DNA from: CAYMRL01 sp964473205
GTDB taxonomy: Bacteria; Deinococcota; Deinococci; Deinococcales; Trueperaceae
DNA length: 26,397 nucleotides
Direction of reading: 5' to 3'
Assembly: GCA_964473205.1 (NCBI GenBank)
Contig: CAYYOK010000035.1
Coordinates: 1 to 26,397 of the forward strand
This document shows positions 1 to 6,803 of this stretch, piece by piece. Both the position numbers and the translations under genes were made by a program. The notes under the pieces were generated by a model that did no database searches, was not told the DNA's origin, and worked only from the letters and a program-made list of their open reading frames with translations. Positions within the stretch are counted from its first letter, which is position 1. The number at the start of each line of letters is the position of its first letter.

Positions 1-665
1 CCTGCCAGCAGCCGTTGGATCGCGCCGACCAGCTCGTCGACCCCGGTCGGGACCGTCGAGCGGGCGAGGGTCAGGCCCTCGTCCGCGCCCTCGGCCGATT
101 GCGAGTCGCCGGTGGCTCCGGCGGCCGCTGCGGGCACCAGGCCGAGGTAGAACCCGGCCGTGTCCCTGGCGCCGGCGCCGTCGAGCCGCCACAGCCCCTG
201 CTCGAAGCCGACGAGGGGCGAGGCCAGGCCGGAAGCGGTGTGCAGCGCGAGGATGACGCGCTCGCCGACCGAGAACGACGGCATGCCTGCCACCAGCAGG
301 GGTGCGTCCCCAGGCGGCGCGCCGCCCAGGAACCTCAGCGCCAGCTCGGTCTGCTCCAGCTCTCGCTCCTCGTCCTCCTCGGCGTCGTCTCCGCCCTCGG
401 AGTCGCTGGCCGGCCCTCCCAGCGGCATCTCCACGTCGAAGGTGACCGTGGTCCAGACGAGCTCGCCCTCGTCCCTGACCCCGACGTCAGCGACGGTGGC
501 GAGGACGACGAGGTCTGCTCTCAGCAGCGTCTCCGCCGGAGTGAGGCCGCGGTAGGCCGTCGCGACGGCCCACTGACAGGCCAGCAGAAGCGCGGCGCAG
601 AGGAGATGCTCTGGTCGCAGGCTTCGGCGCGGCGCCGGACCCGAGATCGGCTCGCGGGCTCTCAT
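1..665 (-). CDS. Exported protein of unknown function, C-terminus cut by window edge
   Basis: This frame is open from an ATG at 665 to the left edge with no stop, so the gene is partial and its C-terminus lies outside. I translated it by hand: 221 codons are visible. Residues 1 to about 38 look like a signal peptide: Arg-rich start, hydrophobic stretch around AALLLAC, then a possible ATA-Y cleavage. LLAC could also act as a lipobox. The mature part starts RGLTPAETLLRADLVVLATV and continues with beta-rich segments (VWTTVTFDVEMPLGG, LRFLGGAP, FSVGERVILAL). This resembles exported domains that often read ADxIVxGxV, VxVxxxLKG and FxxGERVLLFL; that likeness is from memory and no function is known to me. 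An acidic Ser/Asp/Glu insertion sits between the strands. The start overlaps the stop of the upstream lipoprotein gene as ATGA (662-665), so the two are probably translationally coupled. The gene is real; its role is unknown. Confidence 0.8.
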   Translation of the reverse strand, partial: MRAREPISGPAPRRSLRPEHLLCAALLLACQWAVATAYRGLTPAETLLRADLVVLATVADVGVRDEGELVWTTVTFDVEMPLGGPASDSEGGDDAEEDEERELEQTELALRFLGGAPPGDAPLLVAGMPSFSVGERVILALHTASGLASPLVGFEQGLWRLDGAGARDTAGFYLGLVPAAAAGATGDSQSAEGADEGLTLARSTVPTGVDELVGAIQRLLA

Positions 666-1624
666 GCGCCGCCCTCGGGGTCTTCCTCATCCGGTTCGTC
701 GGGATCGTCCTCGCCCGGTTCGTCGGGGTCGCCCGGTGGCTGTTCCGGACCGGGCGGCTGCTGCTCGCCACCGGGCTCGTCAGGAGGCTCCTCGGCGGAT
801 CCTGCGCCCGAGGGCAGTCCGGCCACGCGGGTCAGCGCCAGGCGGGCCGCCGGGCCTCCCTCGACCACCTCGGCCAGCTCGCGGCGCAAGGCGTCGGAGC
901 CTGCTGATACGAACTCGGTCCTGACCGACACGGCGATCTGCCCGGGAGCCTGCAGAGGCTCGAGGACGAAGTTGAAGAGGTCGGCCGCACCGTCGATCTC
1001 GCTGGTCGCGCCGGGCCCTTGCCCCGCCAGGACGGCCACGTCGACCTGCAGCATGCCAGGTTCGGAGTGATGGAACAGCGCCAGCCCACGGCGGGTGGCG
1101 GCGACGCTGCCGGCGCGCAGGGTGTAGGCGGCGGGATCCCAGGCGATGACGGTACGCAGGCCCAGGAGCGAGCGGGCCTCAGTGACGCGCGCGCGCAGCG
1201 TCACGGCCGAGCGCACCTCCGTCTCTGGCACCCTGAGCGTCAACGCCGTCGGCGGCAGCTCGACCACGCGGAGCCGGTACTCGTTGGTGAACTGAGACAG
1301 GTTGGCGTCGGACACGCGCAGAGTGAAGGTGCTCTCGCCCAGCTGCGTGGGGGTGCCCTGGAGGTTGCCGTTGACGAGGCTGATGCCGGCGGGCAGCCGG
1401 CCGTCCTCCAGCGTGAACTCGTACGGCCTCAGGCCGCCCGTGGCCAGCAGCGGCGCGTCGTAAGGCTCGTTCACGACGGCATCGGGGAGATCGGCCGTCA
1501 GCAGCCTCAACGCCTCGGTCGGTGTGCCGAGCTCGCCGGCGCACGCTCCCAGCAGCGCCGCGATGGCCAACGCGGCCACGGTGACGCGTCTGACAGGGCT
1601 CCTGAACGTCGGCATAGGGCGCAT
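662..1624 (-). CDS. Lipoprotein with Ig-like (He_PIG) and cohesin-like domains
   Basis: 320 residues from the ATG at 1624; a second ATG at 1615 is equally possible and neither has a good ribosome binding site. The N-terminus is a lipoprotein signal: basic residues, a hydrophobic core and the lipobox LGAC, with Cys about residue 27. Residues about 40-110 fit a He_PIG-type putative Ig domain (NEPYDAPLLATGGLRPYEF, LPAGISLVNGNLQGTPT, FTLRVSDA). Residues about 120-240 have the layout of a cohesin-like beta sandwich (LTLRVPETEV, VIAWDPAAYTLRAGSV, PGMLQVDVAVLAGQG, LFNFVLEPL). The last 45 residues are almost only Pro, Glu, Asp and Gly, with a degenerate 8-residue repeat (PDEPGEDD / PDEPDEED). I infer an outer-surface or periplasmic lipid-anchored protein that binds another protein or carbohydrate; no enzyme motif is visible. 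It is first in a unit with the downstream exported protein. Confidence 0.85.
   Translation of the reverse strand: MRPMPTFRSPVRRVTVAALAIAALLGACAGELGTPTEALRLLTADLPDAVVNEPYDAPLLATGGLRPYEFTLEDGRLPAGISLVNGNLQGTPTQLGESTFTLRVSDANLSQFTNEYRLRVVELPPTALTLRVPETEVRSAVTLRARVTEARSLLGLRTVIAWDPAAYTLRAGSVAATRRGLALFHHSEPGMLQVDVAVLAGQGPGATSEIDGAADLFNFVLEPLQAPGQIAVSVRTEFVSAGSDALRRELAEVVEGGPAARLALTRVAGLPSGAGSAEEPPDEPGGEQQPPGPEQPPGDPDEPGEDDPDEPDEEDPEGGA
691..727. repeat. Short tandem-like repeat in the acidic tail coding region
   Basis: The 13-mer CCGGTTCGTCGGG occurs at 691-703 and again at 715-727, 24 bp apart, in frame with the lipoprotein gene. It encodes the repeated Pro-Asp-Glu-Pro unit of the acidic tail, so it looks like slippage-prone coding repeat rather than a regulatory element. 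Confidence 0.6.
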
Positions 1625-1685
1625 GGCTCGGGGCGAGAGTACCGCAAGTGCGTCTGAGAACGCGTGAAAGGTCCCCGCTGGGCCA
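1625..1685. promoter_or_regulatory. Divergent promoter region, lipoprotein gene / GH13 gene
   Basis: About 60 bp separate the divergent starts, so both promoters must lie here or overlap the start regions. On the minus strand a TACTCT box (1636-1641) sits 11 nt before the lipoprotein ATG. On the plus strand a TAAGCT box lies at 1690-1695, the same hexamer found just before aspartate kinase; if it is a true -10, translation of the GH13 gene would start at the GTG at 1710 rather than at 1686. No convincing -35 element is seen for either. Confidence 0.35.
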
Positions 1686-4511
1686 GTGCTAAGCTTGCCC
1701 CCACCTAACGTGGCCAGCCTCCTCACAGACCCGAGCCGGCGCTTTCTACACGTGCGCAGGGACGCTCGCGAGCGCTACCGCCTCGCCGCCGCGGCGTTCG
1801 GCGCCAGCGGGCGCCTGCTTCACATCGACTTCGCCGAGGCCGAGCGGCTGGCCGCGGCGCTGAGAGCGGACGGCGCCGGGGTCGCGGCGGTAGGCGATGT
1901 CACCGCCGGCGGCGCCACGGCCGGGGTCTCGGCCGCCAGCGTCACAGCCGGCAGCGTCACAGCCGCCGTGCTCCTTCACGAGCTGGCGCACCTGCTGATC
2001 GCGGCGCATCCGCTCGAGGCGGCCGCGGCTACCGCGGCCTTGGTCGGGCTGGAGCCCTCTGGTCGCGCCGACGCCCTCCTGGCCGACTTCGCAGAGGCGT
2101 TCCCGCCGCCGCCTGTCGTCAACGGCGCCCTGGCCGCGAGCGAGTACGTCGCCGAGAGCCTCGAGGCCGCCTGGGAGGAGCTGCTGCTCCTCGACCTGGC
2201 TGACCGCAACCCCGCCTACCGGCCGCTGCAGACGCTGTTCGACCTCGGCGCGCTGCGCGACGATCCCCGGCTGGTGCCGGTGCTGACCGCCATCGAGACC
2301 ACCCTGGGCCGACCTGTGGGCGCGCCGGACGCCAAGGCCTCCGAGAGCGCCGGCGCCGCCGGCGCCGTCAGCCTCATGGACCTGCTGCTCGCGCCGCAGC
2401 GGCAGCACCCGGGCTCGCTGGCAGATCAGCTCAGGGCTGCCATCCGCATCTGGGCGCCGCTGCTCAAGGCAGACCTCGCCGGGCTGCTGCGCGACGTCGA
2501 TCGCGCCCTGGGCGTGCTGGCCGAGGAGGACCGCTACCTCGCGCATCTGGCGAGCCAGGAAGGGCGTCCTGACGCGCCCGGCTACGGAGGCTGGGGCTTG
2601 CTCGGCGCCGGGCCGAGCGCCTTCTCGGCGGACCGCGAGTGGATGAGCCGCACCGTGCTCGTGGCGAAGAACGCCTTCGTGTGGCTGGCTCAGCTCTCGC
2701 GCGCGTACGGTCGGACCGTCTCGCGCCTCGACGAGGTCCCCGACCAGGCGCTGGACGACCTGGCGGCCGACGGCATGGACGCGCTCTGGCTCATCGGCAT
2801 CTGGCAGCGCAGCCGAGCCTCGAAGACGATCAAGCGGCTGCGCGGGCAGCCGGAGGCGGAGGCCAGCGCCTACGCCGTCGACGACTACGTGGTCGCGCCG
2901 GAGCTGGGTGGCGAGGTCGCGCTCGAGGACTTGAGGAGGAGGGCGGCGGAGCGAGGCATCCGCCTGGCCTGCGACATGGTCCCCAACCACACCGGGATCG
3001 ACGGTCGCTGGGTCATCGAGCACCCTGAGCGCTTCGTGCAGGTGGCGAGCCCGCCGTACGCGGCCTACACCTTCACCGGGCCGGACGTCTCCGGCGACCC
3101 CCGCGTCGAGATCCGCATCGAGGATGGCTACTACCAGGGCACGGACGCTGCGGTCGTGTTCGAGCGCCGCGACCCCGCCTCCGGCGAGCGCCGCTACATC
3201 TTCCACGGCAACGACGGCACCGCGATGCCGTGGAACGACACCGCCCAGATCGATTTCCTCGACCCGCCCACGCGCGAGGCCGTGATCCAGAAGGTGATCG
3301 AGGTGTGCCAGACCTTCAGCATCGTGCGCTTCGACGCCGCGATGACCCTCGCCAAGCGCCACGTCAGGCGGCTGTGGCATCCGCGCCCCGGCGCGCACGA
3401 CGGCGTGCCCTCCAGGGGGCGCTTCGCGGCGTCGGACGAGGAGTTCGAGGCCGCGATGCCCCGCGAGTTCTGGCGCGAGGTGGTCGAGCGGGCCGCGCGC
3501 GAGGCCCCCGACACGCTGCTGCTCGCCGAGGCCTTCTGGATGCTGGAGGGCTACTTCGTGCGCGAGCTCGGCATGCACCGCGTCTACAACAGCGCGTTCA
3601 TGCACATGCTGGCCGACGAGGACAACGGCAAGTACAGGGCCATCGTGAAGGAGACGCTCGGCAGCGACCCGCGCGTGCTCGAGCGCTTCGTCAACTACCT
3701 TAGCAACCCCGACGAGGAGAGCGCGGCCGAGACCTTCGGCAAGGGCGCCAAGGCGCTGGCGGCGACGGTGCTGTTGGCGACGCTGCCCGGCCTGCCGCTG
3801 TTCGCGCACGGCCAGGTCGAGGGTCTGAGCGAGAAGTACGGCATGGAGTTCAGGTCTCCGCGCCTAAACGAGCGTCCCGACGAGTGGCACCGCGACCAGC
3901 ACCGGCGGGTGATCGCACCGCTGCTGGCGCGCCGCCGCCTGTTCGCCTCCGCGCTGGGCTTCGCCCTCTACGACGCCACCTACGGCGGCGACCCGCCCGG
4001 GCGCGTGGCTGAGGACGTCTACGCCTTCAGCAACGCCCAGGCAGGGGAGAGGGCCCTGGTCGTGGTCAACAACGCGCCCGACGGCGCCAGGGTTCGCATC
4101 GACCGCGGCGCGAAGGGTCTGGTGCCGGACGCCGCCGGTGCGGGCAGCCTCGTCGCGACGAGCCTCTTCGCCGAGCTGATCGGCGACGCCGGCCAGACCA
4201 GCGACCCGTGGCTGGTGGCCCACGACGTCATCAGCGGCGCAGGCTTCGCGCGTCCGGTGCCCGAGGTGGCGTCAGAAGGCCTGGTCTTGGACTTGGGTGG
4301 CTATCAGGCCCTGGTCCTGCTCGACGTCAGGGTCCAGAGCGGCGCGCCGTGGGAGGAAGGGCCGCCGGCGCGTGTGGACGGCGTCGAAGGTGGTGGGCCC
4401 GTTAGCGCTGCTCGCCGTCTAGGCACCGGGGGCGACGCGCGCGGCTACGCTCCCGGTCCGCAGACGCGCGCTGCCGCCGCACGCCGCAGGCGCTCGCGCC
4501 CTCGCCGCTAA
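1686..4511 (+). CDS. GH13 alpha-amylase-family glycosyl hydrolase with long N-terminal domain
   Basis: 941 residues if the GTG at 1686 is used; GTG 1710 is also possible and no start has a clear Shine-Dalgarno. Residues 1 to about 300 form a helical N-terminal domain seen in a subgroup of large bacterial GH13 proteins (starts with FLHVRRDARERYRL, later LMDLLLAPQRQHPGSL). The catalytic (beta/alpha)8 barrel follows from about residue 320. GH13 conserved regions are present: DMVPNH (region I, D430), VRFDAAM (region II, nucleophile D550), LLLAEAFW (region III, acid/base E615) and LSNPDEE (region IV, D676, with NPD instead of the usual HD). A beta domain follows to about residue 885. The substrate is not readable; alpha-glucan or trehalose-type chemistry is likely. 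The last 50 residues are a low-complexity Arg/Ala tail that overlaps the ruvC stop. Family members I recall run longer at the C-terminus, so this end may be shortened or drifted. Confidence 0.88.
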   Translation: MLSLPPPNVASLLTDPSRRFLHVRRDARERYRLAAAAFGASGRLLHIDFAEAERLAAALRADGAGVAAVGDVTAGGATAGVSAASVTAGSVTAAVLLHELAHLLIAAHPLEAAAATAALVGLEPSGRADALLADFAEAFPPPPVVNGALAASEYVAESLEAAWEELLLLDLADRNPAYRPLQTLFDLGALRDDPRLVPVLTAIETTLGRPVGAPDAKASESAGAAGAVSLMDLLLAPQRQHPGSLADQLRAAIRIWAPLLKADLAGLLRDVDRALGVLAEEDRYLAHLASQEGRPDAPGYGGWGLLGAGPSAFSADREWMSRTVLVAKNAFVWLAQLSRAYGRTVSRLDEVPDQALDDLAADGMDALWLIGIWQRSRASKTIKRLRGQPEAEASAYAVDDYVVAPELGGEVALEDLRRRAAERGIRLACDMVPNHTGIDGRWVIEHPERFVQVASPPYAAYTFTGPDVSGDPRVEIRIEDGYYQGTDAAVVFERRDPASGERRYIFHGNDGTAMPWNDTAQIDFLDPPTREAVIQKVIEVCQTFSIVRFDAAMTLAKRHVRRLWHPRPGAHDGVPSRGRFAASDEEFEAAMPREFWREVVERAAREAPDTLLLAEAFWMLEGYFVRELGMHRVYNSAFMHMLADEDNGKYRAIVKETLGSDPRVLERFVNYLSNPDEESAAETFGKGAKALAATVLLATLPGLPLFAHGQVEGLSEKYGMEFRSPRLNERPDEWHRDQHRRVIAPLLARRRLFASALGFALYDATYGGDPPGRVAEDVYAFSNAQAGERALVVVNNAPDGARVRIDRGAKGLVPDAAGAGSLVATSLFAELIGDAGQTSDPWLVAHDVISGAGFARPVPEVASEGLVLDLGGYQALVLLDVRVQSGAPWEEGPPARVDGVEGGGPVSAARRLGTGGDARGYAPGPQTRAAAARRRRSRPRR
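1937..1965. repeat. Two-copy 14-bp direct repeat inside the GH13 gene
   Basis: CAGCGTCACAGCCG occurs at 1937-1950 and 1952-1965, 15 bp apart and in frame. It lies in a low-complexity stretch reading VTAGG-ATAG-VSAA-SVTAG-SVTAA between two helices of the N-terminal domain. It looks like a recent slippage expansion of a loop. Confidence 0.6.
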
Positions 4512-5041
4512 CGCCCCTCGCCTAGCTGCGCCACGCGGCGGTGCTGAAGGTGCGTCAGAGCGAGCGCCAGGGCGTCGGCCACGTGGTGGCTCGAGGGCGT
4601 CGCGCTCAGCTTCAGCAGGGCCCTGACCATGTACGCGACCTGTGCCTTGTCGGCGCGCCCGCTGCCAACCAGAGCCTGCTTGACCTGCAAGGGACCGTAC
4701 TCGAAGACGGGCACGCCGCTCTCGGCGGCGGTGAGCAGGACCACGCCGACGGCCTGGCCGACCTTGAACGCGACCTCGCGCTGCCGATGGAAGTACTGCC
4801 CCTCGACGGCGAGGGCGTCGGGGCGATGCTCGGCGAGGAACTCGGCGACCGCCAGCCTCAGCCTCAACAGCCTGGCCGCCTGAGCCTCGCGGGGCCTGGT
4901 GGTCAACAACAGCGAGCCGAGGAGGCGGGGTTCGTTCCCCACCTCCTCGACCGCTCCCAGGCCTAGGTTGGCCAGGCCCGGGTCTATCCCTACGACCCTG
5001 TGGGTCTCGCGCTGCTGGCGCTTCGGGCCGCTGGCCGTCAC
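4508..5041 (-). CDS. ruvC: RuvC Holliday junction endonuclease
   Basis: 177 residues, the usual RuvC size, from a GTG at 5041. The enzyme cuts four-way junctions symmetrically after RuvAB branch migration and acts as a dimer. Motifs are in order: VVGIDPGLANLG with catalytic D20, DALAVEGQ with E80, the central VAFKVGQAVGVVLL helix, YGPLQVKQALVGSGRADKAQV, and HHVADALALALTH with H153 and D156. H153 stands where E. coli RuvC has Asp138; Thermus thermophilus RuvC also uses His there, so the site should be active. No other NTG lies between 5041 and the first motif, so the GTG is well supported. It has no Shine-Dalgarno but a TACAGT box 7 nt upstream, which suggests a leaderless mRNA. The 3' end overlaps the convergent GH13 gene by 4 bp (CTAA). 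No ruvA or ruvB is in the window. Confidence 0.95.
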   Translation of the reverse strand: MTASGPKRQQRETHRVVGIDPGLANLGLGAVEEVGNEPRLLGSLLLTTRPREAQAARLLRLRLAVAEFLAEHRPDALAVEGQYFHRQREVAFKVGQAVGVVLLTAAESGVPVFEYGPLQVKQALVGSGRADKAQVAYMVRALLKLSATPSSHHVADALALALTHLQHRRVAQLGEGR

Positions 5042-5048
5042 GAGCCCA

Positions 5049-5054
5049 ACTGTA
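5049..5054 (-). promoter_or_regulatory. Putative -10 box of leaderless ruvC
   Basis: TACAGT on the minus strand fits TANNNT and ends 7 nt before the GTG start. That spacing puts the transcription start at or next to the start codon. No good -35 is seen. Confidence 0.5.
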
Positions 5055-5135
5055 CGCTCTGTGCTCTCGGCGCCGGACCGAGGCGCGGCCAGGGGCGACG
5101 GCTACCTGGCTGCGACCACGCGGCGCCAGCCCGCC

Positions 5136-6476
5136 TCAGTACTCCGCGAGGTAGCGGTTCAGCTCCCAGTCGTGGACCGAGATGCGGTAGTCGTCGTACT
5201 CCTGCGTCTTGGCGTTGACAAAGCTGCGGTAGACGTGATCGCCCAGCGCGTCGATGACGACGCGGTCGCGCTTGAGGGCGCCCATCGCCTCGCGCAGGGT
5301 GAACGGCAGCTCCTTGATCTTGTGGCGCCGGCGGTCGCGGACGCTCATCTCGTAGATGTTGCGCGAGATGGCCGGAGGCGGGGTGAGCTTGCGCTTCAGG
5401 CCGTCGATTCCGGCGCCGGCGATGACGGCCAGCGCGAGGTACGGGTTGCAAGAAGGGTCCGGCATGCGCAGCTCGGCGCGGGTGCTGTTGCCGCGGCGCG
5501 CGGGGATGCGGATCATCGCGCTGCGGTTCGAGGAGGACCAGGCGATGTTGGTCGGGGCCTCGTAGCCGGGCGTGAGGCGCTTGTAGCTGTTGACGGTCGG
5601 GTTGGTGACGGCGACCATGCCGGAGGCGTGCTCGAGCAGCCCGCCGATCCACTGCAGCATGATCGTCGAGAGCTGATCCTGGCCCTTCGGATCGAAGAAG
5701 GCGTTCTTGCCGCTCTTGAAGATGCTCATGTGCGTGTGCATGCCGGAGCCGTTGATGCCGCCGACCGGCTTGGGCATGAAGGTCGCGTGCAGGCCGTGGT
5801 TGAGCGCGATGCGCTTGACGACCGTGCGGAAGGTGAGGATGGCGTCGGCCGTCGAGACGGCGGGGCCGTACTTGAAGTCGATCTCGTGCTGGCCGGGGGC
5901 GACCTCGTGGTGCGCGGCCTCGATCTCGAAGCCCATCTCGACGAGCGCGTTGACCATGTCGCGGCGCGCGTCCTCGCCGCGGTCGACGGGCGCCAAGTCG
6001 AAGTAGCCGGCGGCGTCGTTGGTGACGGTCGTCGGCGCGCCGGTCGGCGTGCGCTGGAACAGGAAGAACTCGGGCTCGGGGCCGACGTACATGTCGTCGT
6101 AACCCAGCGCCTGCAGCTTCTCGATCTGACGCTTGAGCACGTAGCGGGGGTCGCCGCTGAACGGGTCGCCGTTGGGCAGGGCGATGTCGCAGATGAGCCT
6201 GGCGACGGTGCCGCGCTCGGCGCCTTCGATAGCCGGAGGGAGCAGGAGGAAGGTCTCCGGGTCCGGCCTGAGCAGCATGTCGGACTCTTCGATGCGGGCG
6301 AAGCCCTCCACCGAGGAGCCGTCGAACATGATCTCGCCGTCGAGCGCCTTCTCGAACTGGGAGGTCGGCACCTCGATGTTCTTGATCTGCCCGAGTATGT
6401 CGGAGAACTGCAGGCGCAGGAACCTGACCTTCTCGTCTTTGAGGCGCTTCAGTACGTCGGCGGCGGTGATGGGCAT
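5136..6476 (-). CDS. glnA: Glutamine synthetase, type I (GSI-alpha)
   Basis: 446 residues from the ATG at 6476, preceded by GGAGGAGC at ideal spacing; an upstream in-frame start would lack this site. It makes glutamine from glutamate, ammonia and ATP as a cytoplasmic dodecamer. The N-terminal beta-grasp domain ends with IMFDGSSVEGF. The catalytic domain shows PEPEFFLF, HHEVAPGQHEIDFKYGP, NGSGMHTHMS and PARRGNSTRAELR, carrying the metal and substrate Glu, His and Arg residues. The adenylylation motif NLYDLPP is absent from the C-terminus and the length is short, which fits the GSI-alpha class controlled by feedback and transcription rather than by adenylylation. It is divergent from a branched-chain amino acid ABC operon across a 327-bp control region. 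The ruvC gene lies 94 bp downstream with its own apparent promoter. Confidence 0.97.
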   Translation of the reverse strand: MPITAADVLKRLKDEKVRFLRLQFSDILGQIKNIEVPTSQFEKALDGEIMFDGSSVEGFARIEESDMLLRPDPETFLLLPPAIEGAERGTVARLICDIALPNGDPFSGDPRYVLKRQIEKLQALGYDDMYVGPEPEFFLFQRTPTGAPTTVTNDAAGYFDLAPVDRGEDARRDMVNALVEMGFEIEAAHHEVAPGQHEIDFKYGPAVSTADAILTFRTVVKRIALNHGLHATFMPKPVGGINGSGMHTHMSIFKSGKNAFFDPKGQDQLSTIMLQWIGGLLEHASGMVAVTNPTVNSYKRLTPGYEAPTNIAWSSSNRSAMIRIPARRGNSTRAELRMPDPSCNPYLALAVIAGAGIDGLKRKLTPPPAISRNIYEMSVRDRRRHKIKELPFTLREAMGALKRDRVVIDALGDHVYRSFVNAKTQEYDDYRISVHDWELNRYLAEY

Positions 6477-6533
6477 CGGTGCTCCTCCGGTAGTGCGGCG
6501 TCGGTGGCCGCGCTGCAAGTCGTTCGGCTAGAA

Positions 6534-6550
6534 CTGCCAGTTTGGCAAGT
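6534..6550. promoter_or_regulatory. Imperfect inverted repeat in the glnA leader (possible operator)
   Basis: TGCCA-GTT-TGGCA at 6535-6547 is a perfect 5-bp palindrome around a 3-bp centre, and it extends to ACTGCCA / TGGCAAGT if a one-base bulge is allowed. It sits about 60 bp upstream of the glnA ATG, just downstream of the predicted transcription start. It could be an operator or a small RNA hairpin. Confidence 0.4.
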
Positions 6551-6575
6551 CTGCGCGTACGTCGTGCGCGTATTC

Positions 6576-6605
6576 ATCATGAGCTGCGCACGCACACCTT
6601 GTCAA
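6576..6605 (-). promoter_or_regulatory. Candidate glnA promoter
   Basis: On the minus strand a perfect TTGACA lies at 6600-6605, followed after 18 nt by CATGAT at 6576-6581, four of six matching the -10 consensus. It would give a leader of about 90 nt before glnA. The -35 is strong and the -10 is weak. Confidence 0.45.
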
Positions 6606-6721
6606 TCGACCATCCGTCAACTGATTCGTGTACATCAGGCTCAGGCGCCATGCGAGGGGCGCCAGCGCTTCAGGATCGCTTAACCGAGGCCGCAACGAGC
6701 CTTGTGAACGTCTCTCTCGCC

Positions 6722-6750
6722 TTGACTAGCTCGCGGAGGGGCGTTATACG
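6722..6750 (+). promoter_or_regulatory. Promoter of the liv operon
   Basis: TTGACT at 6722-6727 and TATACG at 6745-6750 are separated by exactly 17 nt. This is the best sigma-70-type promoter in the window. Transcription would start near 6757, giving a leader of about 47 nt to the ATG at 6804. Confidence 0.7.
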
Positions 6751-6803
6751 ATGGCTCCGTACACCCGACAGTGCCCATTAGCACGCGCAAGCATAGGAGG
6801 AGT

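Larger units (their letters stand above)
6477..6803. promoter_or_regulatory. Divergent control region between glnA and the liv operon
   Basis: These 327 bp hold no convincing gene. The stretch is visibly less GC-rich than its surroundings and carries a good sigma-70-type promoter towards livK, a candidate one towards glnA, an inverted repeat next to glnA, and short direct repeats: GTCAA at 6601 and 6616, and TGCGCGTA at 6552-6559 and 6565-6572. The repeats lie between the two candidate promoters and glnA, where a regulator could act. No match to the TnrA/GlnR consensus TGTNA-N7-TNACA was found by eye. Confidence 0.6.

Noticed and set aside
15..1070. 351-codon open frame on the plus strand
   Set aside because: It is antisense to the lipoprotein and exported-protein pair, whose signal peptides, domains and ATGA overlap are better supported.
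1746..3809. 687-codon open frame on the minus strand
   Set aside because: It is antisense to the GH13 gene, whose catalytic motifs are clear; the translation is Arg/Gly/Val-rich and lacks any domain, as expected for a GC-rich shadow frame.
4899..6683. 594-codon open frame on the plus strand
   Set aside because: It is antisense to glnA; the translation is a monotonous Val/Asp/Arg/Leu mixture without motifs.
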